5,060 nt of DNA. Source: an uncultured Peptococcaceae bacterium. GTDB lineage: Bacteria; Bacillota; Peptococcia; Peptococcales; Peptococcaceae. Positions 4,808-5,060 of the stretch are shown here, piece after piece (within the stretch, counting starts at the first letter, position 1; each line of letters begins with the position of its first letter). The translations under genes were made by a program, and so were the position numbers. The stretch spans positions 1-5,060 of the forward strand of contig USPE01000155.1 of NCBI GenBank assembly GCA_900556545.1, written 5' to 3'. Under the pieces are notes generated by a model. The model was given only the letters and a program-made list of their open reading frames with translations. It was not told the DNA's origin and made no database searches.

Positions 4808-5060
4808 CTATGGGTGTATCACCATCAGGCAATATCTGCTGCAACGTCCACACGCTACTCTGGACAGTAACTGCGCGTATTTTTGTCGCTTTGGACTCTG
4901 TCCAGCCACATACCAATCTCTGGCTACTGGATCTTCCACCTGAATTAAAATGCGATAATGGGACCAAGAAAGCACAGGTTCAGATTTTCCACACGCTATA
5001 TGGAAAATATTCAGGAATTTTGTGTTTACGACACCATCCTCAAATACAAAAAGACGGTCA
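4808..5060 (-). pseudogene. DUF1016/YhcG-family N-terminal fragment, frameshifted and truncated
   Basis: The minus-strand frame beginning at 5059 is open for 83 codons to a TAG at 4810-4808. It contains LSWSHYRILIQVEDPVARDW followed by Y, a close match to the DUF1016 N-terminal domain pattern LSWSHYRxLLxVxDxxARxWY as I recall it. Full-length relatives are about 330-380 residues and carry a C-terminal PDDEXK nuclease domain. After the WY the family continues with a WSVRTLQRxI-like stretch. Here a similar SSVWTLQQI appears at 4859-4833 in a different frame, after about 20 more bases than expected, pointing to an insertion or frameshift. Only about 120 bases then remain before the HEAT gene, so the nuclease domain is gone. 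The gene's beginning lies outside the window. DUF1016 genes are often accessory and found near mobile or restriction-modification loci, so this is probably a decaying horizontally acquired gene. Confidence 0.68.

Noticed and set aside
4860..4905. Inverted repeat CTGGACAG/CTGTCCAG with a 30-base gap.
   Set aside because: It is short, widely spaced, lies inside the decayed coding fragment and has no flanking duplication, so it is not convincing as a mobile element end or terminator.
4737..4967. A 76-codon minus-strand frame as an independent small gene.
   Set aside because: It overlaps the DUF1016 motif in another frame, and its one meaningful stretch (SSVWTLQQI) looks like a frameshifted continuation of that gene.
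4847..4998. Direct repeat TCCACACGCTA at 4847-4857 and 4988-4998.
   Set aside because: An 11-base repeat is expected a few times by chance in 5 kb, and there is no sign of a transposed segment between the copies.

Overview
The window reads as chromosomal DNA of an endospore-forming member of the Bacillota (Firmicutes). It has moderate G+C, judged by eye. Three things suggest this: an alpha/beta-type small acid-soluble spore protein gene with a sigma-G-like promoter, a YtoI-type HTH/DRTGG/CBS/hotdog regulator next to dnaE (both also lie in one chromosomal neighbourhood in Bacillus subtilis), and strong AGGAG-type ribosome binding sites. The genus cannot be fixed from the sequence. Every gene I can support lies on the minus strand, so the biological reading order runs from high to low coordinates.

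In that order: (i) 4808-5060 is the N-terminal piece of a DUF1016/YhcG-family gene. It enters from outside the window, loses its frame and stops, and there is no room left for its C-terminal nuclease domain. (ii) 4687-4049 and 4041-3226 form a tight two-gene unit, a HEAT-repeat protein resembling the DVU0298 family followed by a TPR protein, closed by a strong hairpin terminator at 3166-3199. (iii) 3121-2771 is an unrecognised 116-residue protein with a hydrophobic centre and a C-terminal coiled coil. (iv) 2678-2505 is the spore protein. (v) 2418-1105 is the YtoI-like regulator, with a near-consensus sigma-A promoter and short repeats just upstream. (vi) 1036-1 is the first 345 codons of DNA polymerase III alpha subunit, separated from ytoI by a hairpin at 1075-1098.

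The genes do not form one pathway. dnaE is replication, the spore protein is DNA protection in the forespore, and the YtoI-like protein is probably a ligand-sensing regulator. The HEAT/TPR pair is probably a protein-interaction module of unknown purpose. I see no RNA genes, insertion sequence, CRISPR array or complete defence system. The most useful leads are the decayed DUF1016 gene, the unknown 116-residue protein beside a spore gene, the ytoI control region, and the question of how dnaE is transcribed past the hairpin.
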